Below, in pieces: positions 8,551 to 18,363 of a stretch of DNA of 64,000 bases (the stretch's first letter is position 1; each line of letters opens with the position of its first letter). The position numbers were made by a program, and so were the translations under genes. This DNA is from Enterobacteriaceae bacterium UBA7338 (GTDB taxonomy: Bacteria; Pseudomonadota; Gammaproteobacteria; Enterobacterales; Enterobacteriaceae). The stretch covers positions 1-64,000 of the forward strand of contig DKPJ01000004.1 of assembly GCA_002480085.1 (NCBI GenBank), read 5' to 3'. A model generated the notes under the pieces. The model searched no databases, was not told where the DNA came from, and was given only the letters and a program-made list of their open reading frames with translations.

Positions 8551-10095
8551 GTGGCCGAATCCCAACCCTTGTCCGCCGCCCCCGAGGGGGCTGAGTATCT
8601 GCGAGCAGTGCTGCGCGCGCCGGTCTATGAAGCGGTGCAGGTGACGCCGCTGCAAAAGATGGAGAAGCTCTCGTCGCGGCTGGATAACGTGATCCTGGTG
8701 AAGCGTGAAGACCGCCAGCCGGTACACAGCTTCAAGCTGCGCGGGGCCTACGCCATGATGGCCGGGCTGACCGAAGAGCAGAAGGCGCGGGGCGTGATCA
8801 CCGCGTCAGCGGGCAACCATGCGCAGGGCGTCGCGTTCTCCTCTGCGCGTCTCGGGCTGAAGGCGCTGATCGTGATGCCGGTAGCCACCGCGGATATCAA
8901 AGTCGATGCGGTACGCAACTTTGGTGGCGAAGTGCTGCTCTACGGGGCAAACTTTGATGAAGCGAAAGCGAAAGCCATCGAGCTGGCCCAGCAGCAGGGC
9001 TTTACCTGGGTGCCGCCGTTCGATCACCCGATGGTGATTGCCGGACAGGGTACGCTGGCGCTGGAGCTGCTCCAGCAGGACGCGCACCTTGACCGCGTCT
9101 TTGTGCCGGTTGGCGGCGGCGGCCTGGCGGCCGGCGTGGCGGTGCTGATTAAACAGCTGATGCCGCAGATCAAGGTAATTGCCGTGGAAGCGGAGGATTC
9201 TGCCTGCCTGAAAGCGGCGCTGGATGCCGGACATCCGGTGGATCTTCCCCGGGTTGGGCTATTTGCTGAAGGGGTGGCGGTTAAACGCATTGGCGACGAG
9301 ACCTTCCGCGTCTGCCGGGAGTATCTTGACGATATTATTACCGTCGATAGCGACGCGATCTGCGCCGCCATGAAGGATCTGTTTGAAGATGTACGGGCGG
9401 TGGCGGAACCCTCCGGCGCGTTGGCGCTGGCGGGCATGAAGAAATACATCGCCCAGCACAACATTCGCGGCGAGCGGCTGGCGCACGTGCTCTCCGGCGC
9501 GAACGTCAACTTCCACGGCCTGCGCTACGTCTCCGAACGCTGCGAGCTGGGGGAACAGCGTGAAGCCCTGCTGGCGGTGACGATCCTCGAAGAGAAGGGC
9601 AGCTTCCTGAAGTTCTGCCAGCTGCTGGGTGGCCGCTCGGTGACCGAGTTCAACTACCGCTTTGCTGACGCCCACGACGCCTGCATTTTTGTCGGCGTGC
9701 GCCTGAGCCGTGGGCTGGAGGAGCGGAAAGAGATCCTTGCCCTGCTGAACGAGGGCGGCTACAGCGTGGTCGATCTCTCTGACGATGAGATGGCCAAGCT
9801 GCACGTGCGCTACATGGTCGGCGGTCGTCCATCGAAGCCGCTGAAGGAGCGGCTCTACAGCTTTGAGTTCCCGGAATCGCCCGGCGCGCTGCTGAAGTTC
9901 CTGCACATCCTGGGGACCCACTGGAACATCTCCCTGTTCCACTACCGCAGCCACGGCACCGACTATGGCCGGGTGCTGGCCGCCTTTGAGCTGGGCGAGC
10001 ACGAGCCTGATTTCGAAACCCGCCTGAGCGAGCTGGGCTACTACTGTCATAACGAGAGCGATAACCCGGCGTTCCGCTTCTTCCTTGCGGGTTAA
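8551..10095 (+). CDS. ilvA: Biosynthetic threonine deaminase
   Basis: A 514-aa PLP enzyme that deaminates threonine to 2-oxobutyrate, the committed step of isoleucine synthesis. The catalytic domain carries Lys62 in SFKLRG and the glycine-rich PLP-phosphate loop VGGGGLAAG. Two C-terminal ACT-like regulatory domains (about residues 330-514) bind isoleucine and valine. It starts with GTG, as in E. coli, 2 bp after ilvD. Its stop overlaps the convergent ilvY stop by 4 bp. Confidence 0.97.
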   Translation: MAESQPLSAAPEGAEYLRAVLRAPVYEAVQVTPLQKMEKLSSRLDNVILVKREDRQPVHSFKLRGAYAMMAGLTEEQKARGVITASAGNHAQGVAFSSARLGLKALIVMPVATADIKVDAVRNFGGEVLLYGANFDEAKAKAIELAQQQGFTWVPPFDHPMVIAGQGTLALELLQQDAHLDRVFVPVGGGGLAAGVAVLIKQLMPQIKVIAVEAEDSACLKAALDAGHPVDLPRVGLFAEGVAVKRIGDETFRVCREYLDDIITVDSDAICAAMKDLFEDVRAVAEPSGALALAGMKKYIAQHNIRGERLAHVLSGANVNFHGLRYVSERCELGEQREALLAVTILEEKGSFLKFCQLLGGRSVTEFNYRFADAHDACIFVGVRLSRGLEERKEILALLNEGGYSVVDLSDDEMAKLHVRYMVGGRPSKPLKERLYSFEFPESPGALLKFLHILGTHWNISLFHYRSHGTDYGRVLAAFELGEHEPDFETRLSELGYYCHNESDNPAFRFFLAG

Positions 10096-10982
10096 GGGTT
10101 CGGCAGGATCTCCCAAAACGCGCTAATCAGCGGCTCATGCAGCCGCTTTTTTTGTGCGCAGACGCCAAGCTCGAACGGCGTCTTCTCATCGCTGCGCTCT
10201 AAAATCATCACGCGGTTGCGTACCGGCTCGGGGCTGTTCTCCAGCACTACCTCCGGGATCAGCGCCACGCCGCAGCCGAGGGCCACCATCGAGACCATCG
10301 CCTCATGGCCGCCAACGGTGGCGTAGATCGACGGATTGCTGATCTTCTGCCTCCGGAACCACAGCTCAATGCGTTTTCGCACCGGTCCCTGATCGGCCAT
10401 GATAAAGGGCACCGTTGTCCAGTCAGGTTCTGGCATCGAAACCTGGCTGCGCACCGGGCAGGGCAGCGCCGGGGCGATCAGCACCACCGCCAGATTCTCC
10501 AGCATCGAAAAGGCCACCGCGCCGGGCAGCATCTCAGGCTTGCCCGCAATCGCCAGATCCGCCTCGCCGGTCACCACGCGCTCTACCGCATCGGCGGCGT
10601 CGCCGGTGGTGAGCTTGATCTCAACGGAGGGGTGTTCAGCGCGGAACCGGTCAAGGATCGGCGGCAGATGGCTGTAGGCCGCGGTCACCGAGCAGAATAG
10701 CCGCAGCTCACCGGAGAGCGAGGGGCCTTTCTGGTCGATGGTGTGGCGCAGCTGCTGGTACTGGAGCAGGGTTTGCTGGGCGAAGGTCCGCAGCTCGTCA
10801 CCCGCCTCGGTCAGAGTAACGGTACGGTTGTCGCGCACAAACAGCGGCTGGCCGAGATCCTCTTCCAGCCGCTGGATCTGCCGCGAAAGCGTCGATGGGC
10901 TGACGTGCATCGCCCGCGCGCTGCGGCCAAAGTGGCGGCTCTCCGCCAGGTGGAGAAAGATTTTAAGATCGCGCAGATCCAT
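10092..10982 (-). CDS. ilvY: LysR-type activator of ilvC, IlvY
   Basis: A 296-aa LysR-family regulator. The N-terminal helix-turn-helix (about residues 1-58, SPSTLSRQIQRLEEDLG) is followed by a periplasmic-binding-like effector domain that senses acetolactate or acetohydroxybutyrate. It is divergent from ilvC across 163 bp containing inverted repeats typical of IlvY operators, so it should activate ilvC and repress itself as in E. coli. It converges on and slightly overlaps ilvA. Confidence 0.95.
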   Translation of the reverse strand: MDLRDLKIFLHLAESRHFGRSARAMHVSPSTLSRQIQRLEEDLGQPLFVRDNRTVTLTEAGDELRTFAQQTLLQYQQLRHTIDQKGPSLSGELRLFCSVTAAYSHLPPILDRFRAEHPSVEIKLTTGDAADAVERVVTGEADLAIAGKPEMLPGAVAFSMLENLAVVLIAPALPCPVRSQVSMPEPDWTTVPFIMADQGPVRKRIELWFRRQKISNPSIYATVGGHEAMVSMVALGCGVALIPEVVLENSPEPVRNRVMILERSDEKTPFELGVCAQKKRLHEPLISAFWEILPNP

Positions 10983-11004
10983 ATCCAGAGCCTCTGTTTT
11001 TACG

Positions 11005-11042
11005 TTGCAGAAAGTGCAATGTCATATTGTGAATATATCAAT
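11005..11042. promoter_or_regulatory. Candidate IlvY operators
   Basis: Two inverted repeats lie between the divergent ilvY and ilvC genes: TTGCA-N5-TGCAA at 11005-11019 and ATTG-N9-CAAT at 11026-11042. Both show the dyad symmetry of LysR-type sites, and their tandem arrangement fits the two IlvY operators of E. coli. Which bases contact the protein is inferred. Confidence 0.65.
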
Positions 11043-11145
11043 TTCAGCAACGCATTTCCTGTCATATAGTGGGTTCATTCTCGCTTGCTAAGACACGACA
11101 GGCGAACCGAACAATAAGCACGACACAACATCACGAGGTATCACC

Positions 11146-12621
11146 ATGGCTAACTACTTTAATACACTGAACCTGCGCCAGCAGCTGGCCCAGCTGGGTA
11201 AATGTCGCTTTATGGGACGCGATGAGTTCGCCGACGGCGCGAGCTACCTGCAGGGTAAAAAAGTGGTTATCGTCGGCTGTGGCGCTCAGGGTCTGAACCA
11301 GGGCCTGAACATGCGCGACTCCGGTCTGGATATCTCCTATGCGCTGCGTAAAGAGGCGATTGCGGAGAAGCGCGCGTCATGGCGTAAAGCGACCGAAAAC
11401 GGTTTTAAAGTGGGCACCTATGAAGAGCTGATCCCGCAGGCGGACCTGGTGGTTAACCTGACCCCGGACAAGCAGCACTCTGACGTTGTGCGCACCGTAC
11501 AGCCGCTGATGAAAGATGGCGCGGCGCTGGGCTACTCTCACGGCTTCAACATTGTGGAAGTGGGCGAGCAGATCCGTAAAGATATCACCGTGGTGATGGT
11601 TGCCCCAAAATGTCCGGGCACCGAAGTACGTGAAGAGTACAAGCGTGGTTTTGGCGTGCCGACGCTGATCGCCGTGCACCCGGAGAACGATCCGAAAGGC
11701 GAAGGCATGGCGATCGCTAAAGCTTGGGCCGCGGCCACCGGCGGCCACCGTGCGGGCGTGCTGGAGTCCTCCTTCGTGGCGGAAGTGAAATCTGACCTGA
11801 TGGGCGAGCAGACTATCCTCTGCGGTATGCTGCAGGCCGGCTCACTGCTCTGCTTCGACAAGCTGGTGGAAGAGGGTACCGACCCGGCCTATGCCGAAAA
11901 ACTGATTCAGTTCGGCTGGGAGACCATCACCGAGGCGCTGAAGCAGGGCGGTATCACCCTGATGATGGACCGCCTCTCTAACCCGGCGAAGCTGCGCGCC
12001 TATGCGCTCTCCGAACAGCTGAAAGATATCATGGCTCCGCTGTTCCAGAAGCATATGGATGACATCATCTCCGGTGAGTTCTCCTCCGGCATGATGGCCG
12101 ACTGGGCCAACGACGATAAGAACCTGCTGACCTGGCGCGAAGAGACTGGCAAAACCGCGTTTGAGACCGCGCCGCAGTTTGACGGCAAAATCAGCGAGCA
12201 GGAGTACTTCGATAAGGGCGTACTGATGATTGCCATGGTGAAAGCGGGCGTTGAGCTGGCGTTCGAAACCATGGTCGATTCCGGCATCATTGAAGAGTCC
12301 GCCTACTATGAATCGCTGCACGAGCTGCCGCTGATCGCCAACACCATCGCGCGTAAGCGTCTGTATGAGATGAACGTGGTGATCTCCGATACCGCAGAGT
12401 ACGGCAACTACCTCTTCTCCTACGCCTGCGTACCGCTGCTGAAAGAGTTCATGACCACCCTGCAGGCGGGCGATCTGGGCAAAGCGGTTGAGGGCACGGC
12501 GGTAGACAACGCCCAGCTGCGTGACGTGAACGAAGCGATTCGCAGCCACGAGATCGAGAAGGTGGGCCAGAAGCTGCGCGGCTATATGACCGATATGAAG
12601 CGTATCGCCGTAGCAGGCTAA
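11146..12621 (+). CDS. ilvC: Ketol-acid reductoisomerase (class II)
   Basis: A 491-aa NADPH enzyme that isomerises and reduces acetolactate and acetohydroxybutyrate. The Rossmann motif GCGAQGLNQGLN is near residue 45. The length is that of the long class II enzymes with a duplicated C-terminal knotted domain. It is transcribed alone, divergent from its activator gene ilvY, with GAGGTATCACC before the ATG. It is followed by a REP pair rather than a simple terminator. Confidence 0.98.
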   Translation: MANYFNTLNLRQQLAQLGKCRFMGRDEFADGASYLQGKKVVIVGCGAQGLNQGLNMRDSGLDISYALRKEAIAEKRASWRKATENGFKVGTYEELIPQADLVVNLTPDKQHSDVVRTVQPLMKDGAALGYSHGFNIVEVGEQIRKDITVVMVAPKCPGTEVREEYKRGFGVPTLIAVHPENDPKGEGMAIAKAWAAATGGHRAGVLESSFVAEVKSDLMGEQTILCGMLQAGSLLCFDKLVEEGTDPAYAEKLIQFGWETITEALKQGGITLMMDRLSNPAKLRAYALSEQLKDIMAPLFQKHMDDIISGEFSSGMMADWANDDKNLLTWREETGKTAFETAPQFDGKISEQEYFDKGVLMIAMVKAGVELAFETMVDSGIIEESAYYESLHELPLIANTIARKRLYEMNVVISDTAEYGNYLFSYACVPLLKEFMTTLQAGDLGKAVEGTAVDNAQLRDVNEAIRSHEIEKVGQKLRGYMTDMKRIAVAG

Positions 12622-12627
12622 AATAAC

Positions 12628-12702
12628 GTCGGGTGGCGCTGCGCTTACCCGACCTACAAAAGTGCAAAATCGTAGGCCCGGTAAGCGTTAGCGCCACCGG
12701 GC
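12628..12702. repeat. REP pair (BIME-like) downstream of ilvC
   Basis: Two inverted REP-type palindromes, GTCGGGTGGCGCTGCGCTTA... and its counterpart GTAGGCCCGGTAAGCG..., face each other between the convergent ilvC and ppiC. The second ends in GGGCTTTTTAAT, so it may also help terminate ilvC transcripts. Such elements stabilise 3' ends and bind gyrase or IHF in enterics. Confidence 0.85.
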
Positions 12703-12709
12703 TTTTTAA

Positions 12710-12991
12710 TTAGTTGCGGTACAGCACTTTGATGATGTGGTAACCGAACTGGGTGTGCAGCGGGCCGGTTGGCTCCAGCACCGGGCAGGAGAAGACAACC
12801 TTATCAAAGGCCGGCACCATCTGGCCCTGGCGAAATTCTCCGAGGTGACCGCCCTTTTTGCCTGACGGACAGGTAGAGTGTTTCTTCGCCAGCTTCTCGA
12901 AGTCGCCGCCGTTTTTGATCTGCTCCAGAAGATCCAGAGCCAGTTTCTCTTCTTTTACAAGGATATGCATTGCTGCCGCTGTTTTTGCCAT
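12710..12991 (-). CDS. ppiC: Parvulin-type peptidyl-prolyl isomerase PpiC
   Basis: A 93-aa cytoplasmic parvulin (rotamase C) that accelerates cis-trans isomerisation of prolyl bonds. The whole protein is a single parvulin domain, with the conserved segments GDFEKLAKKHSTCPSG, GGHLGEF and the closing TQFGYHIIKV. The start is at 12991 (MAKTAAAMHILV), with GGCACGATC upstream; the frame is open for 24 more codons, but these are not conserved. It is divergent from rep. Confidence 0.95.
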   Translation of the reverse strand: MAKTAAAMHILVKEEKLALDLLEQIKNGGDFEKLAKKHSTCPSGKKGGHLGEFRQGQMVPAFDKVVFSCPVLEPTGPLHTQFGYHIIKVLYRN

Positions 12992-13074
12992 GATCGTGCC
13001 TTGAGTGGGGTGGTTTAGGCTGGCTATACTACCACGCGTTTTTTCTCCTCTCCCGACTTTCATTGAGTGATCCC

Positions 13075-15096
13075 ATGCGTCTAAATCCAGGGCAACAGCA
13101 AGCCGTCGAATTTGTCACCGGACCCTGCCTGGTACTGGCAGGGGCTGGATCCGGCAAAACCCGCGTCATTACCAACAAGATAGCGCACCTGATACGTGGC
13201 TGCGGCTACCAGGCCCGGCATATCGCGGCGGTGACCTTTACCAACAAAGCCGCACGTGAGATGAAAGAGCGTGTGGGCCAGACGCTGGGGCGCAAAGAGG
13301 CCCGTGGCCTGATGATCTCCACCTTCCACACCCTGGGGCTGGATATCATCAAGCGCGAGTACGCCGCGCTGGGCATGAAGTCTAACTTTTCGCTCTTTGA
13401 CGATACCGATCAGGTGGCGCTGCTTAAGGATCTGACCGAGGGATTGATCGAGGACGATAAAACGATCCTCCAGCAGCTGATCTCAACGATCTCCAACTGG
13501 AAAAACGATCTTATGACACCGGCCCAGGCGGCAGCGCAGGCAAAGGGTGAGCGGGACCGTATCTTCGCCCACTGCTACAGCCTGTATGACGCCCATATGA
13601 AGGCCTGCAACGTGCTGGACTTCGATGACCTGATCCTGCTCCCGACGCTGCTGCTCCAGCGTAACGAAGAGGTGCGCGAGCGCTGGCAGAACAAGATCCG
13701 CTATCTGCTGGTGGATGAGTATCAGGATACCAACACCAGCCAGTATGAGCTGGTAAAGCTGCTGGTAGGCGCGCGGGCGCGCTTTACGGTGGTAGGCGAT
13801 GACGACCAGTCGATCTACTCCTGGCGCGGGGCGCGTCCGCAGAACCTGGTCCTGCTGAGCCAGGATTTCCCGGCGCTGCAGGTGATCAAGCTGGAGCAGA
13901 ACTACCGTTCGTCGGGGCGCATCCTGAAGGCGGCCAACATTCTGATCGCCAATAACCCACACGTTTTTGAAAAAAAGCTCTTTTCCGAGCTGGGCTACGG
14001 GCCGGAGCTGAAGGTGCTCAGCGCCAACCACGAAGATCATGAGGCCGAGCGCGTCACGGGCGAGCTGATTGCGCACCACTTTATCAACAAGACCCAGTAT
14101 AAAGATTACGCCATTCTCTATCGCGGGAACCATCAGTCGCGGGTGTTCGAAAAGTTCCTGATGCAGAACCGTATTCCGTACCGTATTTCGGGCGGCACCT
14201 CGTTCTTCTCCCGTCCGGAGATCAAGGATCTGCTGGCCTACCTGCGGGTGCTGACCAATCCGGACGACGACAGCGCCTTTCTGCGCATCGTTAATACGCC
14301 GAAGCGCGAGATCGGTCCGGCGACGCTGCAAAAGCTGGGCGAGTGGGCCAACTCGCGCAACAAAGGGCTGTTTGCTGCCAGCTTCGACATGGGCCTTACC
14401 CAGACGCTGAGCGGACGCGGATACGAGTCGCTGACCCGCTTTACCCACTGGCTCAGTGAAGTACAGCGTCTCTCTGAGCGGGAGCCGATTGCCGCGGTGC
14501 GTGACCTGATCCACGGTATCGACTATGAGTCCTGGCTCTATGAGACCTCCCCCAGCCCGAAGGCCGCCGAGATGCGGATGAAAAACGTCAATACGCTCTT
14601 TAGCTGGATGACCGAGATGCTGGAGGGGTCGGAGATTGACGAGCCGATGACCCTCACCCAGGTGGTGACGCGCTTTACCCTGCGCGACATGATGGAGCGG
14701 GGCGAAAGCGATGAGGAGTCGGATCAGGTTCAGCTGATGACTCTGCACGCCTCAAAGGGTCTGGAGTTCCCTTATGTCTTCCTCGTCGGCATGGAGGAGG
14801 GGCTGCTGCCGCATCAGAGCAGTATCGACGAAGAGAATATCGACGAGGAGCGTCGGCTGGCCTACGTCGGCATCACCCGGGCGCAAAAGGAGCTGAACTT
14901 TACCCTGTGCAAAGAGCGGCGTCAGTATGGTGAGCTGGTGCGGCCCGAGCCGAGCCGCTTCCTGCTGGAACTACCCCAGGACGATCTTATCTGGGAGCAG
15001 GAGCGCAAGGTAGTGAGCGCAGAAGAGCGGATGCACAAAGGGCAGGCGAGTATTGCCAATATCCGGGCAATGATGGCGAAAGCCAAAGCTAAATAG
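13075..15096 (+). CDS. rep: ATP-dependent DNA helicase Rep
   Basis: A 673-aa superfamily 1A 3'-5' helicase that assists replication forks and phage or plasmid rolling-circle replication. Walker A GAGSGKTRV lies near residues 22-30, motif II is DEYQDTN, motif III GDDDQSIYSWRGA and motif VI is VGITRA. I chose the ATG at 13075 (MRLNPGQQQAVEF) by homology; a TTG four codons upstream is also open. It converges with gppA across a single REP element. Confidence 0.96.
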   Translation: MRLNPGQQQAVEFVTGPCLVLAGAGSGKTRVITNKIAHLIRGCGYQARHIAAVTFTNKAAREMKERVGQTLGRKEARGLMISTFHTLGLDIIKREYAALGMKSNFSLFDDTDQVALLKDLTEGLIEDDKTILQQLISTISNWKNDLMTPAQAAAQAKGERDRIFAHCYSLYDAHMKACNVLDFDDLILLPTLLLQRNEEVRERWQNKIRYLLVDEYQDTNTSQYELVKLLVGARARFTVVGDDDQSIYSWRGARPQNLVLLSQDFPALQVIKLEQNYRSSGRILKAANILIANNPHVFEKKLFSELGYGPELKVLSANHEDHEAERVTGELIAHHFINKTQYKDYAILYRGNHQSRVFEKFLMQNRIPYRISGGTSFFSRPEIKDLLAYLRVLTNPDDDSAFLRIVNTPKREIGPATLQKLGEWANSRNKGLFAASFDMGLTQTLSGRGYESLTRFTHWLSEVQRLSEREPIAAVRDLIHGIDYESWLYETSPSPKAAEMRMKNVNTLFSWMTEMLEGSEIDEPMTLTQVVTRFTLRDMMERGESDEESDQVQLMTLHASKGLEFPYVFLVGMEEGLLPHQSSIDEENIDEERRLAYVGITRAQKELNFTLCKERRQYGELVRPEPSRFLLELPQDDLIWEQERKVVSAEERMHKGQASIANIRAMMAKAKAK

Positions 15097-15099
15097 CCT

Positions 15100-15130
15100 G
15101 TAGGCCCGGTAAGCGCAGCGCCACCGGGCG
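15100..15130. repeat. REP element between rep and gppA
   Basis: A palindrome beginning GTAGGCCCGGTAAGCGCAGC and ending GCCACCGGGCG, matching the other REP copies in this window. It fills the convergent gap between rep and gppA and ends in TTTTG on the plus strand. Confidence 0.85.
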
Positions 15131-15135
15131 TTTTG

Positions 15136-16620
15136 CTAGCTGACGGCAAGCGCCCAGTGGACGTAGCTCTGCCACTGGCACTCCTGGCCGAGCATCTCCG
15201 CGCCCAACGGATGCGTCGCCAGCCAGCCCTCCGGCAGGGTCAGCGTTAACACTTCACCGCTGGCAGCCAGAGAGACCTCGGGTAAAAACTCATCCCGGCG
15301 GCGGCTGGCAAAGATAATCGCCAGGCGCAGCAGACGACAGAGGTGCTCCGCGGTACGCGGCGGCACGGCATTTTGCTGGTGCAGGGAGGAGAGATCGACC
15401 GGGTTGGTCTGATTGAGCAGCAGGGTAGCCAGCAGCTTCTTCTGTGCCGGGGTAAAGCCCGGCAGATCCAGATTACGCACCAGATAGGCTGCGTGCTGGG
15501 AAGCGTGCTTAAAATCGACGCTCAGGCCAATTTCATGCAGATGGCAGGCGCTAAGCAGCAGCTCGCGGCTTAACGGCTCCAGCTGCCATTCACTCTGTAC
15601 CTGCTCCGCAAAGCGGGAGGCCAGCTGGGTTACGCGCTGGGCCTGTCCGGAATCCACCATAAACCGGCGCTGAAGATTGCGCAGCGTGCGGCTGCGAATA
15701 TCGTGATCGACGGGCAGATGCAGCATGCCGTAGACCAGCCCTTCACGCAGCGCGCCGCCGGCCAGGGTCATGCCCTGCACCTCCAGCTCGCTAAAGATGG
15801 CGATCAGGATCGCCAGCCCGCTCGGGAAGACCAGCGCCCGCTCCAGGGTCAGGCCTTCAATCTCCAGCTCTTCCAGACGACCACACTGAATCGCGCGCTG
15901 CTTGAGCTGCTGCAGTTTGGCCAGGGTGATGCACTCATCCATGCCCTGCGCCATCATGATCTCCTGCAACGCCTGAACGGTGCCGGAGGCGCCCACGCAG
16001 ATTTTCCAGCCGTGACGACGCAGCTCATCGGCCACCGGGAGTAGAACCTCCCGCGCCGCCTTCTCCGCCGCGTCGAAATTCTCCTGGGCCAGGTTGCGAT
16101 CGGCAAAGAAGCGTTCGAGCCAGGTGACACAGCCCATCGACAGGCTAAAGAGGGAGGTTGCGTGCGCGCCGTTGCCGGTCACCAGCTCGGTGCTGGCACC
16201 GCCGATATCCACTACCAGCCGTCGGTCATCGCCGCCGGTAGTGTGGGCCACGCCCTGATAGATCAGCCGCGCCTCATCTTCACCGCTAATCACCTGCACA
16301 GGCGTACCTAAAATCTCCTGTGCGGTGGCAAGAAACTGCCCGGCGTTAACGGCCAGGCGCAGGGTCGCGGTGGCGACCACCCGGATCTGCATCGGCGGGA
16401 TATCCTGGAGCCGTTCAGCAAACAGGCGCAGGCACTGCCAGCCGCGCGCCATGGCGTCCGGGGAGAGCCGGTTATCGCGGTCCAGTCCCGCCGCCAAGCG
16501 TACTTTACGTTTGATGCGGGTCAGGGTCTGTATACTCCCTGCTACCTCGCGCACAACCAGCATATGAAAACTGTTCGAACCTAAATCAATAGCGGCATAG
16601 AGCGAGTTAGAGGTGAGCAT
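15136..16620 (-). CDS. gppA: Guanosine-5'-triphosphate,3'-diphosphate pyrophosphatase
   Basis: A 494-aa Ppx/GppA phosphatase of the actin-like ATPase fold. It hydrolyses pppGpp to ppGpp and can act on polyphosphate. The N-terminal phosphate-binding loop AAIDLGSNSFHMLV and the DIGGASTE loop are present. The C-terminal HD-like domain (about residues 310-494) contains CHLHEIG. It lies 6 bp downstream of rhlB on the same strand, forming the rhlB-gppA unit seen in enterics. Confidence 0.96.
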   Translation of the reverse strand: MLTSNSLYAAIDLGSNSFHMLVVREVAGSIQTLTRIKRKVRLAAGLDRDNRLSPDAMARGWQCLRLFAERLQDIPPMQIRVVATATLRLAVNAGQFLATAQEILGTPVQVISGEDEARLIYQGVAHTTGGDDRRLVVDIGGASTELVTGNGAHATSLFSLSMGCVTWLERFFADRNLAQENFDAAEKAAREVLLPVADELRRHGWKICVGASGTVQALQEIMMAQGMDECITLAKLQQLKQRAIQCGRLEELEIEGLTLERALVFPSGLAILIAIFSELEVQGMTLAGGALREGLVYGMLHLPVDHDIRSRTLRNLQRRFMVDSGQAQRVTQLASRFAEQVQSEWQLEPLSRELLLSACHLHEIGLSVDFKHASQHAAYLVRNLDLPGFTPAQKKLLATLLLNQTNPVDLSSLHQQNAVPPRTAEHLCRLLRLAIIFASRRRDEFLPEVSLAASGEVLTLTLPEGWLATHPLGAEMLGQECQWQSYVHWALAVS

Positions 16621-16626
16621 AGGAGA

Positions 16627-17898
16627 TTAACCTGAACGACGTCTGTTACGTGGCGCACCACCACCGGTACGGCGCGGGCCGTTGGCCGGACGCGTGCGCG
16701 GCAGGCGCTTCGGCGGCGGCAGCTCGCTGAGCAGCGCATCCGGATTGTATTTACTGACCGGAATCGAGTGATCGATATAGGTCTCAATCGCCGGCAGGTT
16801 CAGGGCATACTCTTCACAGGCAAGGCTGATAGAGTGCCCGCTTGCGCCCGCGCGACCGGTACGGCCGATACGGTGGACGTAGTCTTCGCAGTCGTCCGGC
16901 AGGTCGTAGTTAAAGACGTGGGTCACGGCAGGAATATGCAGGCCGCGGGCCGCAACGTCGGTCGCGACCAGGATGTCGAGATCGCCACGGGTAAACTCTT
17001 CGAGGATCCGCAGGCGTTTCTTCTGTGCCACATCGCCGGTCAGCAGGCCAACGCGATGACCATCGGCGGCCAGGTGGCCCCAGATATCCTCACAGCGGTG
17101 CTTGGTGTTGGCGAAGACGATGGCGCGGTCCGGCCACTCCTCTTCGATCAGCGTTTGCAGCAGACGCATCTTCTCTTCGTTGGACGGATAGAAAAGCTCT
17201 TCTTTAATACGATGGCCGGTTTTCTGTTCCGGTTCCACTTCCACATACTCGGCGTTGTTCATCTGCTCAAACGCCAGCTCGCGCACGCGGTAAGAGAGCG
17301 TCGCGGAGAAGAGCATGTTCAGGCGCTGGTTGGTCGCAGGCATACGACGGAACAGCCAGCGAATGTCTTTAATAAAGCCGAGATCGTACATGCGATCGGC
17401 TTCGTCCAGCACCACGACCTGGATCGCACCCAGGTTAATATGGTTCTGTTTTGCGTAATCGATCAGGCGGCCGGTGGTGCCGATAAGGATATCAACGCCG
17501 CTCTCCAGCACCTTAAGCTGTTTGTCATAGCCGTCGCCGCCGTAGGCGAGGCCCAGTTTCAGGCCGGTGGTCTGGGCCAACGGCTCAGCATCGGCATGAA
17601 TTTGCACCGCCAGCTCACGGGTTGGAGCCATGATCAGCGCGCGCGGTTGGTTCACCTTGCGGTCTTCGATCGCCGGGTGAGAGAGAAGATAATGAAACGT
17701 TGACGTCAGGAACGCCATCGTTTTGCCGGTACCGGTTTGCGCCTGTCCCGCAACATCACGACCCGCCAGCGTTAGCGGAAGGGCCAGTGCCTGAATGGGT
17801 GTACAGTTATGAAAGCCTTTATTTTCAAGGGCTTCAATCACCTTCGGGTGCAGGGCGAAGTCGGAAAACTTCTGTTCTGTTAAATGTGTTTTGCTCAT
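16627..17898 (-). CDS. rhlB: ATP-dependent RNA helicase RhlB
   Basis: A 423-aa DEAD-box helicase and component of the RNA degradosome with RNase E and PNPase. The Q motif region (FSDFALHPKVIEAL), motif I AQTGTGKT, motif II DEAD in VLDEADRMYDLG, motif III SAT and motif VI HRIGRTGRAG are all present. The C-terminal tail is basic and Arg/Gly/Pro-rich, as in E. coli (421 aa). It is divergent from trxA across 135 bp and is followed at once by gppA. Confidence 0.97.
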   Translation of the reverse strand: MSKTHLTEQKFSDFALHPKVIEALENKGFHNCTPIQALALPLTLAGRDVAGQAQTGTGKTMAFLTSTFHYLLSHPAIEDRKVNQPRALIMAPTRELAVQIHADAEPLAQTTGLKLGLAYGGDGYDKQLKVLESGVDILIGTTGRLIDYAKQNHINLGAIQVVVLDEADRMYDLGFIKDIRWLFRRMPATNQRLNMLFSATLSYRVRELAFEQMNNAEYVEVEPEQKTGHRIKEELFYPSNEEKMRLLQTLIEEEWPDRAIVFANTKHRCEDIWGHLAADGHRVGLLTGDVAQKKRLRILEEFTRGDLDILVATDVAARGLHIPAVTHVFNYDLPDDCEDYVHRIGRTGRAGASGHSISLACEEYALNLPAIETYIDHSIPVSKYNPDALLSELPPPKRLPRTRPANGPRRTGGGAPRNRRRSG

Positions 17899-18033
17899 AG
17901 TGTGGTAGAATATCAGTTTACTATTGCTTTACGAAAGCACATCCGTTCAAATAAACGGGGTGAAATAACGTCAACCTTTAGCCAGGCTATGCTACAGACC
18001 TTAATAAGGTAGACATAATCCTGTGGAGTAAAT

Positions 18034-18363
18034 ATGAGCGATAAAATTATTCACCTGACCGACGACAGTTTTGACACGGACGTACTCAAAGCGGAAGGGC
18101 TGACCCTCGTCGATTTCTGGGCAGAGTGGTGTGGTCCGTGCAAAATGATCGCCCCGATTCTGGATGAGATCGCTGACGAGTACCAGGGCAAGCTGACCGT
18201 GGCGAAGCTGAACATCGATCAGAACCCAGGCACCGCGCCGAAATACGGCATCCGTGGTATTCCGACCCTGCTGCTGTTCAAAAACGGCGAAGTGGCGGCG
18301 ACCAAAGTGGGTGCACTGTCCAAAGGGCAGCTGAAAGAGTTCCTCGACGCCAACCTGGCGTAA
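18034..18363 (+). CDS. trxA: Thioredoxin 1
   Basis: A 109-aa thioredoxin that reduces protein disulfides, including those of ribonucleotide reductase and PAPS reductase. The active site is WCGPC at Cys33 and Cys36, and the cis-proline is in GIRGIPTLLLF. GTGGAGTAA supplies the ribosome binding site. It is upstream of rho, as in E. coli, and a part of its transcript may read into the rho leader. Confidence 0.98.
   Translation: MSDKIIHLTDDSFDTDVLKAEGLTLVDFWAEWCGPCKMIAPILDEIADEYQGKLTVAKLNIDQNPGTAPKYGIRGIPTLLLFKNGEVAATKVGALSKGQLKEFLDANLA

Noticed and set aside
12992..13063. N-terminal extension of PpiC
   Set aside because: Twenty-four upstream codons are open but not parvulin sequence; MAKTAAAMHIL is the conserved start.
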